Positions 8,043-15,627 of a stretch of DNA of 58,340 nucleotides are shown one piece after another. A program made the translations under genes and the position numbers. A model generated the notes under the pieces. It saw only the letters and a program-made list of their open reading frames with translations, was not told where the DNA came from and did no database searches. Within the stretch, counting starts at the first letter, position 1, and each line of letters starts with the position of its first letter. This stretch comes from Spirochaetaceae bacterium. GTDB lineage: Bacteria; Spirochaetota; Spirochaetia; DSM-27196; PXBQ01. The stretch is from positions 1 through 58,340 of the forward strand of contig REEC01000058.1 of NCBI GenBank assembly GCA_007695285.1. Direction: 5' to 3'.

Positions 8043-8071
8043 TTGCGTAATCGGCTGTCTGCCGGTATGAT
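8043..8071 (+). promoter_or_regulatory. Predicted sigma-70 promoter of xylA
   Basis: TTGCGT (8043-8048), 17-bp spacer, TATGAT (8066-8071). Transcription would begin near 8078 and the leader contains AGGAG (8091-8095) before the ATG at 8102. Confidence 0.6.
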
Positions 8072-8101
8072 GAAACATCAATTCACGAATAGGAGAAAAA
8101 A

Positions 8102-9412
8102 ATGACCTCGTTTTTCCCTGAAGTCCCGGAAATAAAGTTCGAAGGTCCTGACTCACGAAATCCACTCGCTTTCAAGTACTACAACGCAGAAGGGAAAATC
8201 GGCGGGAAGTCGATGAAGGATCATCTGCGGTTCTCGATCGCGTACTGGCACACGATGAACGGTGGAGGCGTCGATCCGTTCGGTGTAGCAACGATGGTGC
8301 GGCCGTGGCTCACGATCTCCGACCCGATGGAACAGGCCCGCGCGCGAATGCACGCGATGTTCGAGATCGGCCAGAAACTCGGCATGCCGTTCTTCTGTTT
8401 TCACGATCGCGACATCGCACCCGAGGGCGAGACGCTCGCCGAGACGAACAAAAACCTCGACGAGATCATCGCGCTCACGAAGAAGCTCATGGCCGACTCG
8501 GAGTTGAAGCTGCTCTGGGGTACCGCGTGTCTCTTCACGCATCCGCGCTTTGTGCATGGTGCCGCGACGTCGTGCAACGCCGACGTGTTTGCGTACGCAG
8601 CGGCGCAGGTCAAGAAGGCGATCGAGGTGACGGCCGAACTCGGCGGCGCCAACTACGTCTTCTGGGGCGGACGCGAAGGGTACGACACGCTTCTCAACAC
8701 CGACATGAAGCTCGAGCTCGATAACCTCGCGCGCCTGCTGCACATGGCGGTTGCGTACAAGAAAGAGATCGGATTCACGGGGCAGCTCCTGATCGAACCG
8801 AAACCGCTGGAGCCGACAAAACACCAATACGATCGCGACGTCGCGACGTGCATCGCGTTTCTCAAGACGTACGATCTCGACACCGAGCTGAAAATCAACA
8901 TCGAGCAGAACCACGCGACGCTCGCGGGCCACACGTACGCGCACGAGATCATGACCGCGCGGATTTATGGCCTGCTCGGAAGTCTCGATGCGAACCAGGG
9001 TGATTATCTGGTCGGTTGGGACACCGATCAACTCCCGACCGACATCTACGAAGCGACGTTCGCGATGTACGAAGTTCTCAAGAACGGCGGAATCGCGCCG
9101 GGCGGCATGAACTTCGACGCAAAGCTACGCCGCGGATCGTTCGAGCCGGCCGATATTTTCCACGGCTTTGTCGCGGGCATGGATACGTACGCGAGAGGCT
9201 TGAAGGCCGCGCACGCGCTACTCGAAAGCGGCGAACTCGAGGATTTCCGAAAACAGCGCTACGCGAGCTGGAACTCGGGGATCGGCAAACAGATAATCGA
9301 TGGAAAGGCCGGATTTGCGGAGCTCGAGAAGTACGCGCTCGAGAACTCATCGATCAAGAACACCTCGGGCCGGCAGGAAGTACTCGAGGCTATCGTCAAC
9401 CGCTACATATAG
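8102..9412 (+). CDS. xylA: Xylose isomerase
   Basis: 436 residues, the usual length of the long (class II) xylose isomerases, and recognisable along its whole length. It interconverts D-xylose and D-xylulose (and glucose/fructose) in the cytoplasm with two divalent metals. Visible blocks: FKYYN and [10 protein letters not shown] at the N-terminus, FFCFHDRD with the catalytic His, [24 protein letters not shown] with a metal Glu, and [11 protein letters not shown] with metal Asp residues. It is transcribed alone from its own promoter, with no xylulokinase or transporter beside it. Convergent with the following HD-GYP gene. Confidence 0.97.
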   Translation: MTSFFPEVPEIKFEGPDSRNPLAFKYYNAEGKIGGKSMKDHLRFSIAYWHTMNGGGVDPFGVATMVRPWLTISDPMEQARARMHAMFEIGQKLGMPFFCFHDRDIAPEGETLAETNKNLDEIIALTKKLMADSELKLLWGTACLFTHPRFVHGAATSCNADVFAYAAAQVKKAIEVTAELGGANYVFWGGREGYDTLLNTDMKLELDNLARLLHMAVAYKKEIGFTGQLLIEPKPLEPTKHQYDRDVATCIAFLKTYDLDTELKINIEQNHATLAGHTYAHEIMTARIYGLLGSLDANQGDYLVGWDTDQLPTDIYEATFAMYEVLKNGGIAPGGMNFDAKLRRGSFEPADIFHGFVAGMDTYARGLKAAHALLESGELEDFRKQRYASWNSGIGKQIIDGKAGFAELEKYALENSSIKNTSGRQEVLEAIVNRYI

Positions 9413-9443
9413 GTCCGCCGTCCGGTAGGTTCGGGGCCCAGGC

Positions 9444-10676
9444 CTACTCGTCGTGGTCTTTGTACTTGGACGAGATGGTCTGGATGCTCGGAAGCACTTC
9501 GAAAAAAACGTCAAGGATGTCGGGGTCGAACTTTGTCCCCGACATCGCCTTCATTTCGCGCAGAGTATCGTCCTCGGTCCACGCTTCTTTGTACACTCGG
9601 TGCGAGCGCAAAGCGTCGTATACGTCGGCGATCGCGACGATCCTGCCGAAGATCGGGATCTCGCGACCCTTTTTCCCGCGAGGTTTGCCGGCTTTGTCGG
9701 CCTTGGTCGCGTCACCGGACTCGATATCGATATGCCCGGGGTACCCTTTTCCGTCCCAGTTCTCGTGATGATTCAGCGCGACCACCTGCGCGAGCTCATC
9801 AAACTCCGATTGCTTGTTGATGAAAAGGCGCGCGCCGTGCCACGCGTGCGTTTTCATGACGTCAAACTCCGCGTCGGTGAATCGCCCGGGTTTCTTCAGA
9901 ATCACGTCGGATATTGCGACCTTCCCGACGTCGTGCAGCATCGCGGCCATCCGGAAGCTGTCCTTCGTCTTTTCGATCTGATCATTCGGAACGTCGTTCT
10001 TCCGTGCCCACCGCTCGTAAATCTCGACTGAGTACCCCGCAACACGGTTAACGTGCGGCCCTGTCTCTTTGGGATCACGAAGCTCGGCCATCTTGATCAT
10101 GCGCAACAGGATCGCGCGCGTCATCTGTGCGCGCTGCAGAGCGACAGTCGCATTCGCGGCAAAATGAGTCAGCATGAGTTCGTCGTCTTTGTCGAACGGG
10201 ATGACGACGCCATCGCGGTCGGTCTTGTTGAGGATCTGGATTACCCCGAGGATCTGTCCGGTATTCGTCTTGAGCGGCACCGTCAGGTTTGACTTGGTCA
10301 TATACCCGGCGTCACGGTCGTACTTCGGATTGTAGCTGTACGGCGCATCGGGGGGGATCGAGTACACGTCGGGAATGTTCACCGGCTCGCCGGTAGCCGC
10401 GGCGTACCCGGAGATCGTCGTCTTTTCGATCGGAATCCGAAATATGTTGTAAATAAGTTTCTGGCCGGCGGGTAGCTTCGCCTGCAGCGTGTCGTTCTGC
10501 GCGTAGTTGATCACGAGGGCTTTGCCGTCGACGATGTAGATCGAGCCCGCGTCGGCCTCGAGGACCCGCCGGGCTTCGGTGAGGATGCGCTCGAGTAACA
10601 CATCGAGATCCTGGAGCTTGTTCAGCTCCGAATCTATCCCGATAATGCTCTTTAGCTTTTCTGCTTCAGACCCCAT
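9444..10676 (-). CDS. GAF-HD-GYP signalling phosphodiesterase
   Basis: About 410 residues. Residues roughly 20-180 form a GAF sensor domain (VLLERILTEARRVLEADAGSIYIVD at its start; split here for length: ILTEARRVL, GSIYIVD), followed by an HD-GYP domain with MLHDVGKVAISD and NHHENWDGKGYPGHI. HD-GYP proteins hydrolyse cyclic di-GMP (some act on cGAMP); the HD and GYP residues are intact. An insert rich in Lys and Gly (around residues 315-340) follows the GYP motif. No membrane segment, so a cytoplasmic sensor. It is downstream of the small RHH gene on the same strand with a 105-bp gap. Confidence 0.88.
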   Translation of the reverse strand: MGSEAEKLKSIIGIDSELNKLQDLDVLLERILTEARRVLEADAGSIYIVDGKALVINYAQNDTLQAKLPAGQKLIYNIFRIPIEKTTISGYAAATGEPVNIPDVYSIPPDAPYSYNPKYDRDAGYMTKSNLTVPLKTNTGQILGVIQILNKTDRDGVVIPFDKDDELMLTHFAANATVALQRAQMTRAILLRMIKMAELRDPKETGPHVNRVAGYSVEIYERWARKNDVPNDQIEKTKDSFRMAAMLHDVGKVAISDVILKKPGRFTDAEFDVMKTHAWHGARLFINKQSEFDELAQVVALNHHENWDGKGYPGHIDIESGDATKADKAGKPRGKKGREIPIFGRIVAIADVYDALRSHRVYKEAWTEDDTLREMKAMSGTKFDPDILDVFFEVLPSIQTISSKYKDHDE

Positions 10677-10781
10677 TGCGCACCGACCCCTTTCGCCGTA
10701 TCCTCACCTTCTCATGTTATCGGAAGGAATCGATAGCGAATAGATACCGTGAACGAGGATTTTTTCGCGCGGCGGATCTAC

Positions 10782-11051
10782 CTACTCAGCGGCCTCAAAA
10801 TCGTTGCACGTGATCGTGAGACCGTGACAGTCGTCGCACGCTTCGATCGTATGGTGAGACGCGAACTCCAGCCAGTGTTTCTTTTGTTGGGGCGTCAATA
10901 TGCCGACACCGTGACAGACCGGGCACGTATTGTCGAGAGCGTTCAGAATCGACGCACGGATGAATTCCGACCGATTCGGAATGTGTTCGAGTACACGCGC
11001 GAGCGCTTCATCCACCTTGAACGTGATGACTTCCGCTTTTTTTGCCGCCAT
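10782..11051 (-). CDS. Ribbon-helix-helix (CopG-like) regulator with Cys/His metal-binding tail
   Basis: 89 residues. Residues 8-39 ([13 protein letters not shown], then [13 protein letters not shown]) fit a ribbon-helix-helix DNA-binding domain. The rest is a compact Cys/His region: CPVCHG (43-48), His59, His66-His67, CDDCHG (72-77), Cys82, suggesting a bound zinc or other metal. A strong AGGAGGG site precedes the ATG. A perfect overlapping palindrome lies in its own promoter spacer, pointing to autorepression. The neighbouring CobW-type metallochaperone suggests a metal-homeostasis regulator; the metal is unknown. Confidence 0.72.
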   Translation of the reverse strand: MAAKKAEVITFKVDEALARVLEHIPNRSEFIRASILNALDNTCPVCHGVGILTPQQKKHWLEFASHHTIEACDDCHGLTITCNDFEAAE

Positions 11052-11080
11052 GATGCCCTCCTGCTCCGTGCCGTACGTCT

Positions 11081-11109
11081 ACCATAATACTTGGTATTAC
11101 CAACGTCAA
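11081..11109 (-). promoter_or_regulatory. Promoter of the RHH gene with palindromic operator
   Basis: Minus strand TTGACG (11109-11104), 17-bp spacer, TATGGT (11086-11081). Two overlapping perfect inverted repeats fill the spacer: TAATAC-ttg-GTATTA (11085-11099) and TTGGTA-t-TACCAA (11091-11103). This is the arrangement expected of a ribbon-helix-helix repressor acting on its own gene. Confidence 0.65.
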
Positions 11110-11143
11110 GGCATCACGACGCCGGCTCCGTTTCGCCGGCCAC

Positions 11144-11172
11144 TTGTCGCCGCGTCCGCTCCGGCGTACATT
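11144..11172 (+). promoter_or_regulatory. Predicted leaderless promoter of yidD-cobW-lnt
   Basis: TTGTCG (11144-11149), 17-bp spacer, TACATT (11167-11172), then six bases and the ATG at 11179. Transcription would begin at the A of the start codon. No Shine-Dalgarno sequence precedes yidD. Confidence 0.5.
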
Positions 11173-11178
11173 GTGGTC

Positions 11179-11499
11179 ATGCCGTCGGTTCGACGACTCA
11201 TACGTGCGGTTGCGGTGCTTCCGATCCGCGCGTACCAGCTCATCGTCTCGCCTTTTTTCCCCGCCTCGTGTCGGTACTTCCCGACGTGTTCCTCGTACGT
11301 CCGCGAAGCGATCATGCGGCACGGTGTGCTCGCGGGCGTGGTGTTGGGCCTCGCGCGGATTCTGCGCTGCTCGCGTTTTTTCTCGGGAGGCTTCGACCCG
11401 GTACCGGATCAGTTCTCGCTCAAGGCGGTCGGACGCGGATACCGGGAGTTTCGTTCCCGGCGTGCACACGGTCCAGAGGAAGGAGACCACGCCGAGTGA
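11179..11499 (+). CDS. yidD: Membrane protein insertion efficiency factor YidD
   Basis: About 106 residues; the YidD signature is clear: [24 protein letters not shown] and, later, [17 protein letters not shown]. YidD is a small membrane-associated protein with an amphipathic N-terminus that assists YidC-dependent insertion. The canonical rnpA-yidD-yidC setting is absent: it heads a unit with a CobW GTPase and lnt. Start ATG at 11179; no Shine-Dalgarno site but a promoter positioned for a leaderless mRNA. Its TGA overlaps the next gene's GTG. Confidence 0.9.
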   Translation: MPSVRRLIRAVAVLPIRAYQLIVSPFFPASCRYFPTCSSYVREAIMRHGVLAGVVLGLARILRCSRFFSGGFDPVPDQFSLKAVGRGYREFRSRRAHGPEEGDHAE

Positions 11500-12443
11500 G
11501 CCCGATTCCGATCACGCTCGTCACGGGCTTCCTTGGCGCCGGCAAGAGCACTTTCATCAACCGTATAATCGCAGAAAATCCACGCGTCCGCTACGGCATC
11601 ATCGTCAACGAGTTCGGCGACGTCGCGCTCGAGAGCGAGATCATCGAGGCCGATGAAGACGCGATCCTCGAACTCTCGAACGGGTGCATGTGCTGCGTCG
11701 TGCGAACCGATCTGATCAAAGCGGTCGAGGCGCTGCTCGACGAATCAAACCGCATCGAACACATTCTCGTCGAAGCGTCGGGTCTGTCCGATCCGGTCCG
11801 GATAGCGCAAACGTTCATCGAGAATTCAGCCGAGGGACGCGTATCGTTCGACTCGATCCTGTGTCTGGTCGACGTCGAGAATTTCCTCGAGACCGAAGCG
11901 CATTGGTACATAGTGAGCAGCCAACTGAACTACGCGGATTTTGTCCTGTTGACAAAAACCGCGGACGCCGCACCCGACACGACCGACGCGGTCGTCTCTC
12001 ACATTCGCGACGCGACGCACCGCGCGGAGATCGTGCACCTCGACGGCGATGTCCCTCTCGGGCTGCTGCTTGAGTCGGGACGCTCGCGCGGCGTCGACGG
12101 GTACGATGCGACGAGACACGGCGAACCACACGCCGACGACGTCGTGTCGGTCTTCTTCTCGGAGAACCGCTGTTTCGGCCACGGTGTCTTTGACGAGTTA
12201 TTTCGGGAGTTTTCCGGCCGGGTGTTCCGCGCAAAAGGATACTTTGCCGTTCCGGACGGCGCGTGGCGCGACTTCAAACATGTTTTTCAGTACGTCGGAT
12301 CGCGCCGGGAACTCAAACGAAAGCCTTGGAGCCCCGGCGAGCAACGCCGAAGCGTCGGGCTGTTCATCGGACGCGACTTTGATCCCGATGAACTCACGAG
12401 GCGGTTGATGGTCGCGAGTTTGCCGATTACTATGACTCTATGA
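11496..12443 (+). CDS. CobW/COG0523 G3E-family GTPase (putative metallochaperone)
   Basis: About 315 residues. It has the P-loop GFLGAGKST near residue 11, the metal-binding CMCC motif ([13 protein letters not shown], where the family consensus is CxCC), a Switch-type EASGLSDP and the LTKTD-like [11 protein letters not shown] region, then the C-terminal CobW domain. COG0523 proteins deliver zinc, cobalt or iron to client enzymes using GTP. I chose the GTG at 11496, which overlaps the yidD stop as GTGA; the frame is open further upstream but that is yidD shadow. It overlaps lnt by ATGA. The adjacent metal-binding RHH regulator makes zinc a reasonable guess. Confidence 0.85.
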   Translation: MSPIPITLVTGFLGAGKSTFINRIIAENPRVRYGIIVNEFGDVALESEIIEADEDAILELSNGCMCCVVRTDLIKAVEALLDESNRIEHILVEASGLSDPVRIAQTFIENSAEGRVSFDSILCLVDVENFLETEAHWYIVSSQLNYADFVLLTKTADAAPDTTDAVVSHIRDATHRAEIVHLDGDVPLGLLLESGRSRGVDGYDATRHGEPHADDVVSVFFSENRCFGHGVFDELFREFSGRVFRAKGYFAVPDGAWRDFKHVFQYVGSRRELKRKPWSPGEQRRSVGLFIGRDFDPDELTRRLMVASLPITMTL

Positions 12444-14590
12444 TCCGCTTGCCTGTCGCCAGCCCCGGACGTGTGGTCGGCGCTGTATATCTGATCGCGG
12501 CTTTCGCCGCGCTGTTCCTTTCTTATTTCGGGCCTCTCGGTGTGGACTCAATCGGGCTCGGCGATCTCCCGTACCTGATTCTGCTGCTCGCTCATTACGC
12601 GTGGGGCGCAATCCTCGTGTTCTCGCGCGATCGCTATCACCGCCGGTCGCTTCGGCGCTTTTTTTTCATTCCAGAACTCTTGTTGAGCGCGACACTCGTC
12701 GTGTTCATCTTTGTGTACCTCTTCGCGCTGAACGCGAATATGGATTACGTCCAGAGGTTTATCGAAAGCGGGGGAAATCTTAGGCTCGCGCTCGACACAG
12801 AGACCGAACGCGCGGTGGCGTGGATTCGATTCTCGCCGTTTCTGATCGTAAATGCAGCCGCGTTTTTCCTGCTTCGCGCGCGGCGTATCTCGCCGAGAAT
12901 ACCCGGCATCAAGTCCGTACTGCATCCCGCCCGACCGTGGTCGCTTCTGCCTGTTCTTCTTTCGGCCGTGCTTTCTGCGCTCGCCCAACCGTCGGCCGTG
13001 TCGCTCGACGGTTTCGGTTGGTTGGGTTGGTTCGCACTAGTTCCGTTGATTCTGGTCGTCGAGCGCGAGAGTCCCGTTCGCGCGATAACGTACGGGATCG
13101 TGTACGGTGTGTTCACGACGATCCTCACAAACTACTGGCTCGGTACGTTCAGTTTGGTATCGCTCCAGGTCGCCGTTTTGATTCACCTGGTCCAGTACGC
13201 GATCCTCTTCCCGATCCTCGTCTACCTCCTGCACCGCGTGAAGATCGGGCGTACGATGCTCTGGCCGGTGGCGTTCACCGCGTTCGAGTACGCGCGTTCT
13301 TCGGGTTTTCTTGGGTATCCGTGGAGCCTCATAGCGCACTCGCAGTACGCGAACCTTCCGGTTATTCAACTCGCGTCGATCACGGGAGTCTGGGGTGTCA
13401 CATTCGTGGTCGTGCTCGTTAACGTCGCTCTTGCACGCCTCGTGACCGCCGTCAGGCGCCCCGGCGGGCTCGAACGATTCGGGTTTCAGTACGCTGTTGC
13501 GGCAGTTATCGCGGTCGTCGTCGCGTCCGGAGCGCTCGTGGTCGCGGCTGATGACCTGAATCCGGAAACACCCGACCGGACGATCCGTGCGGCTCTGATA
13601 CAGCAGAACTCGGACCCGCGCAAGCACGAGTACGCGCACACGTTCGCAACTCTGCGCAGGCTCACGAACGAGAGTCTGCAACACAATCCCGATATCGTCG
13701 TGTGGTCGGAGACGGCGTTTGTCCCGAACATCCGGCGATGGAGCCAGGAAGACCCCACGCGTGTGTACCTCGCGCGGCTGGTCCGCGACTTCCTATCGTA
13801 CCAAAAAGGCATCGGCACGTGGCTGCTCACGGGAAACGACGACTACGAAGTGATCTTTGACGACGACGGGTCGGAGATCGAACGCCTGAACTACAACGCA
13901 GCGGTTCTGTTTTCCGAAACCGGAGAACGCGTCGAGACGTACCACAAGATCCGGCTCGTCCCGTTCACCGAGCACTTCCCGTACGAGGACAGCCTACCGT
14001 GGATATACAACCTTCTGCTCGAGTTCGATGTGAGTTTCTGGGAGGAAGGCACCGAACGCACGGTGTTCCGCCATCCGAAGTTCGCGTTCTCTACTCCGAT
14101 CTGTTTCGAGGACGTGTTTCCCGACGAGGTGCGCCGGTTTGTCCTCGAAGGAGCCGAGGTCATCGTCAATATCTCCAACGACTACTGGTCACTCGAAGAG
14201 GCCCAGGCGAAACAACATTTTGTGGCGGGGTTGTTCCGCGCGGTCGAGAACCGAAGACCGCTGATTCGATCGACCGCATCCGGGCTCACCGCGCGGGTCG
14301 ACCGCTTCGGTCGCGTCCACGAGAGACTTCCGTACTTCGTCGAGGAGTCGCTCGTCGTCGATGTGCCGATCCACGCGCCGCGCACGACGATCTACACGCG
14401 GTTCGGAGACTGGTTTCCGCGTGCGATGTTGATCGTACTCGCTCTCATGTACGGCGCATCGGTGCCCCTCGTCTCAAATTTCCTGCATCGCCGGCCGTGG
14501 CGGCATCGACCGCGACCGCGTCGGTCCAGCCGCGCGGACGGTGGCGTCGCCGGGGCAAGCCGGGAGCCGAGTGAAACCGACGGGGATTAG
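12440..14590 (+). CDS. lnt: Apolipoprotein N-acyltransferase with N-terminal extension
   Basis: 716 residues against about 500-550 for typical Lnt. Residues from about 165 onward are a normal Lnt: membrane segments, then a nitrilase-like periplasmic domain with the Glu-Lys-Cys triad at Glu424 (VWSETAF), Lys503 (YHKIRLVPF) and Cys555 (PICFED). It N-acylates the Cys of mature lipoproteins in the inner membrane. The first 165 residues add about four hydrophobic segments not found in classical Lnt. The last 25 residues are Arg/Ser rich. Coupled to cobW by an ATGA overlap; its stop codon overlaps the lgt stop tail to tail. Confidence 0.93.
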   Translation: MIRLPVASPGRVVGAVYLIAAFAALFLSYFGPLGVDSIGLGDLPYLILLLAHYAWGAILVFSRDRYHRRSLRRFFFIPELLLSATLVVFIFVYLFALNANMDYVQRFIESGGNLRLALDTETERAVAWIRFSPFLIVNAAAFFLLRARRISPRIPGIKSVLHPARPWSLLPVLLSAVLSALAQPSAVSLDGFGWLGWFALVPLILVVERESPVRAITYGIVYGVFTTILTNYWLGTFSLVSLQVAVLIHLVQYAILFPILVYLLHRVKIGRTMLWPVAFTAFEYARSSGFLGYPWSLIAHSQYANLPVIQLASITGVWGVTFVVVLVNVALARLVTAVRRPGGLERFGFQYAVAAVIAVVVASGALVVAADDLNPETPDRTIRAALIQQNSDPRKHEYAHTFATLRRLTNESLQHNPDIVVWSETAFVPNIRRWSQEDPTRVYLARLVRDFLSYQKGIGTWLLTGNDDYEVIFDDDGSEIERLNYNAAVLFSETGERVETYHKIRLVPFTEHFPYEDSLPWIYNLLLEFDVSFWEEGTERTVFRHPKFAFSTPICFEDVFPDEVRRFVLEGAEVIVNISNDYWSLEEAQAKQHFVAGLFRAVENRRPLIRSTASGLTARVDRFGRVHERLPYFVEESLVVDVPIHAPRTTIYTRFGDWFPRAMLIVLALMYGASVPLVSNFLHRRPWRHRPRPRRSSRADGGVAGASREPSETDGD

Positions 14591-15600
14591 CGCTTGAGTT
14601 TTTTTCGTCGTCGCTTCTTTTTCGGCGGCGGAACAGGCGCGAAAGTCTCGACCGCCGGGCTTCGTCGGTCGTAATGACGAAAAATGAAGAAACACGCAAC
14701 GCCACCGAAGATCATCAGGGCGGACAGAATCTGCCCGGTTGTAAAGTTCCACGGCGAGACGAAGAGCGCGGGAGGATTCGGGGTCGAGCTGAGAGTGATT
14801 CGGAAGCCGAGACCGGCGTCGGGTTCGCGGAAGTACTCGCCGATGAACCGAGCGATCCCGTAACCCATGATATACACCGAGATCATGAACCCCCGGAACG
14901 GAGATCGCTTGCGAAAAATGAACCACATTACAGCCCAGAGCAGGATTCCTTCGAGAAACGCCTGATAGAGCTGCGACGGGTGTCGTGGCAAGTTGATACT
15001 CTGTTGATTTGCCGCGATCGCGATCCCGACGGTTTCGGCGATCTCGACAACCCAGGGCTCCGATGTCGGGAGGCGTCGCGCGTTCGGGAAGATCATCCCC
15101 CACGGCGCGGTCGTGACACGGCCGTACAGCTCGCCGTTGATGAAATTTCCGAGTCGGCCGAACGTGAAGCCCAACGGGATGCTCGTAGCGAGCATGTCAC
15201 CCCACTCCAACGTATCGATCTTCTTCACTCGGGTGTAAACGACCACGGCGATCAGCGCCCCGAGAAACCCTCCATGGTAGCTCATCCCCTGGAGCCCCGT
15301 GAACGTCATGTTCTCATCAAACGGCCAAAATATCAGCCACGGCCGCGCGAGAAATCGCCCACCAGGCTCGTACACAAGGGCCGAAAAGATACGCGCGCCG
15401 ATCAGCAGTCCGACAATCGCCCAGAAAAACAAATTCAGGACCGAATCCGGATCGGTCGGAACTTTTCTTTCCTTGATCTGACGAACGAACAAGAAGTACG
15501 TGGTGGCAAATGCAGCGAGGTACATCAGGCCGTACCACCGGATCGGGAGTCCCGGCAGCACGAACGGGGAAATCCAGCTGGGATACTCTATGTATAACAC
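14587..15600 (-). CDS. lgt: Prolipoprotein diacylglyceryl transferase
   Basis: 337 residues. Recognised by multiple membrane helices, PIRWYGLMYLAAF near the N-terminus, MSYHGGFLGAL and the Lgt signature GRLGNFINGELYGRVT. It transfers diacylglycerol from phosphatidylglycerol to the lipobox Cys, the first step of lipoprotein maturation. The extreme C-terminus is Lys/Arg rich (KKKRRRKK). It is the last gene of the membrane protein-minD-fapA-lgt unit, 27 bp after fapA, and faces lnt, so two steps of the same pathway meet tail to tail. Confidence 0.96.
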   Translation of the reverse strand: MLYIEYPSWISPFVLPGLPIRWYGLMYLAAFATTYFLFVRQIKERKVPTDPDSVLNLFFWAIVGLLIGARIFSALVYEPGGRFLARPWLIFWPFDENMTFTGLQGMSYHGGFLGALIAVVVYTRVKKIDTLEWGDMLATSIPLGFTFGRLGNFINGELYGRVTTAPWGMIFPNARRLPTSEPWVVEIAETVGIAIAANQQSINLPRHPSQLYQAFLEGILLWAVMWFIFRKRSPFRGFMISVYIMGYGIARFIGEYFREPDAGLGFRITLSSTPNPPALFVSPWNFTTGQILSALMIFGGVACFFIFRHYDRRSPAVETFAPVPPPKKKRRRKKLKR

Positions 15601-15627
15601 CTATAACTCCTCATTCAAGAGGCCGTA

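Noticed and set aside
8153..9031. 292-codon open frame opposite xylA
   Set aside because: Antisense to a firmly identified gene; composition is shadow-like.
11091..11495. Long N-terminal extension of the CobW gene (start near 11091)
   Set aside because: That stretch is the yidD gene in another frame; the CobW domain begins right after the GTG at 11496.
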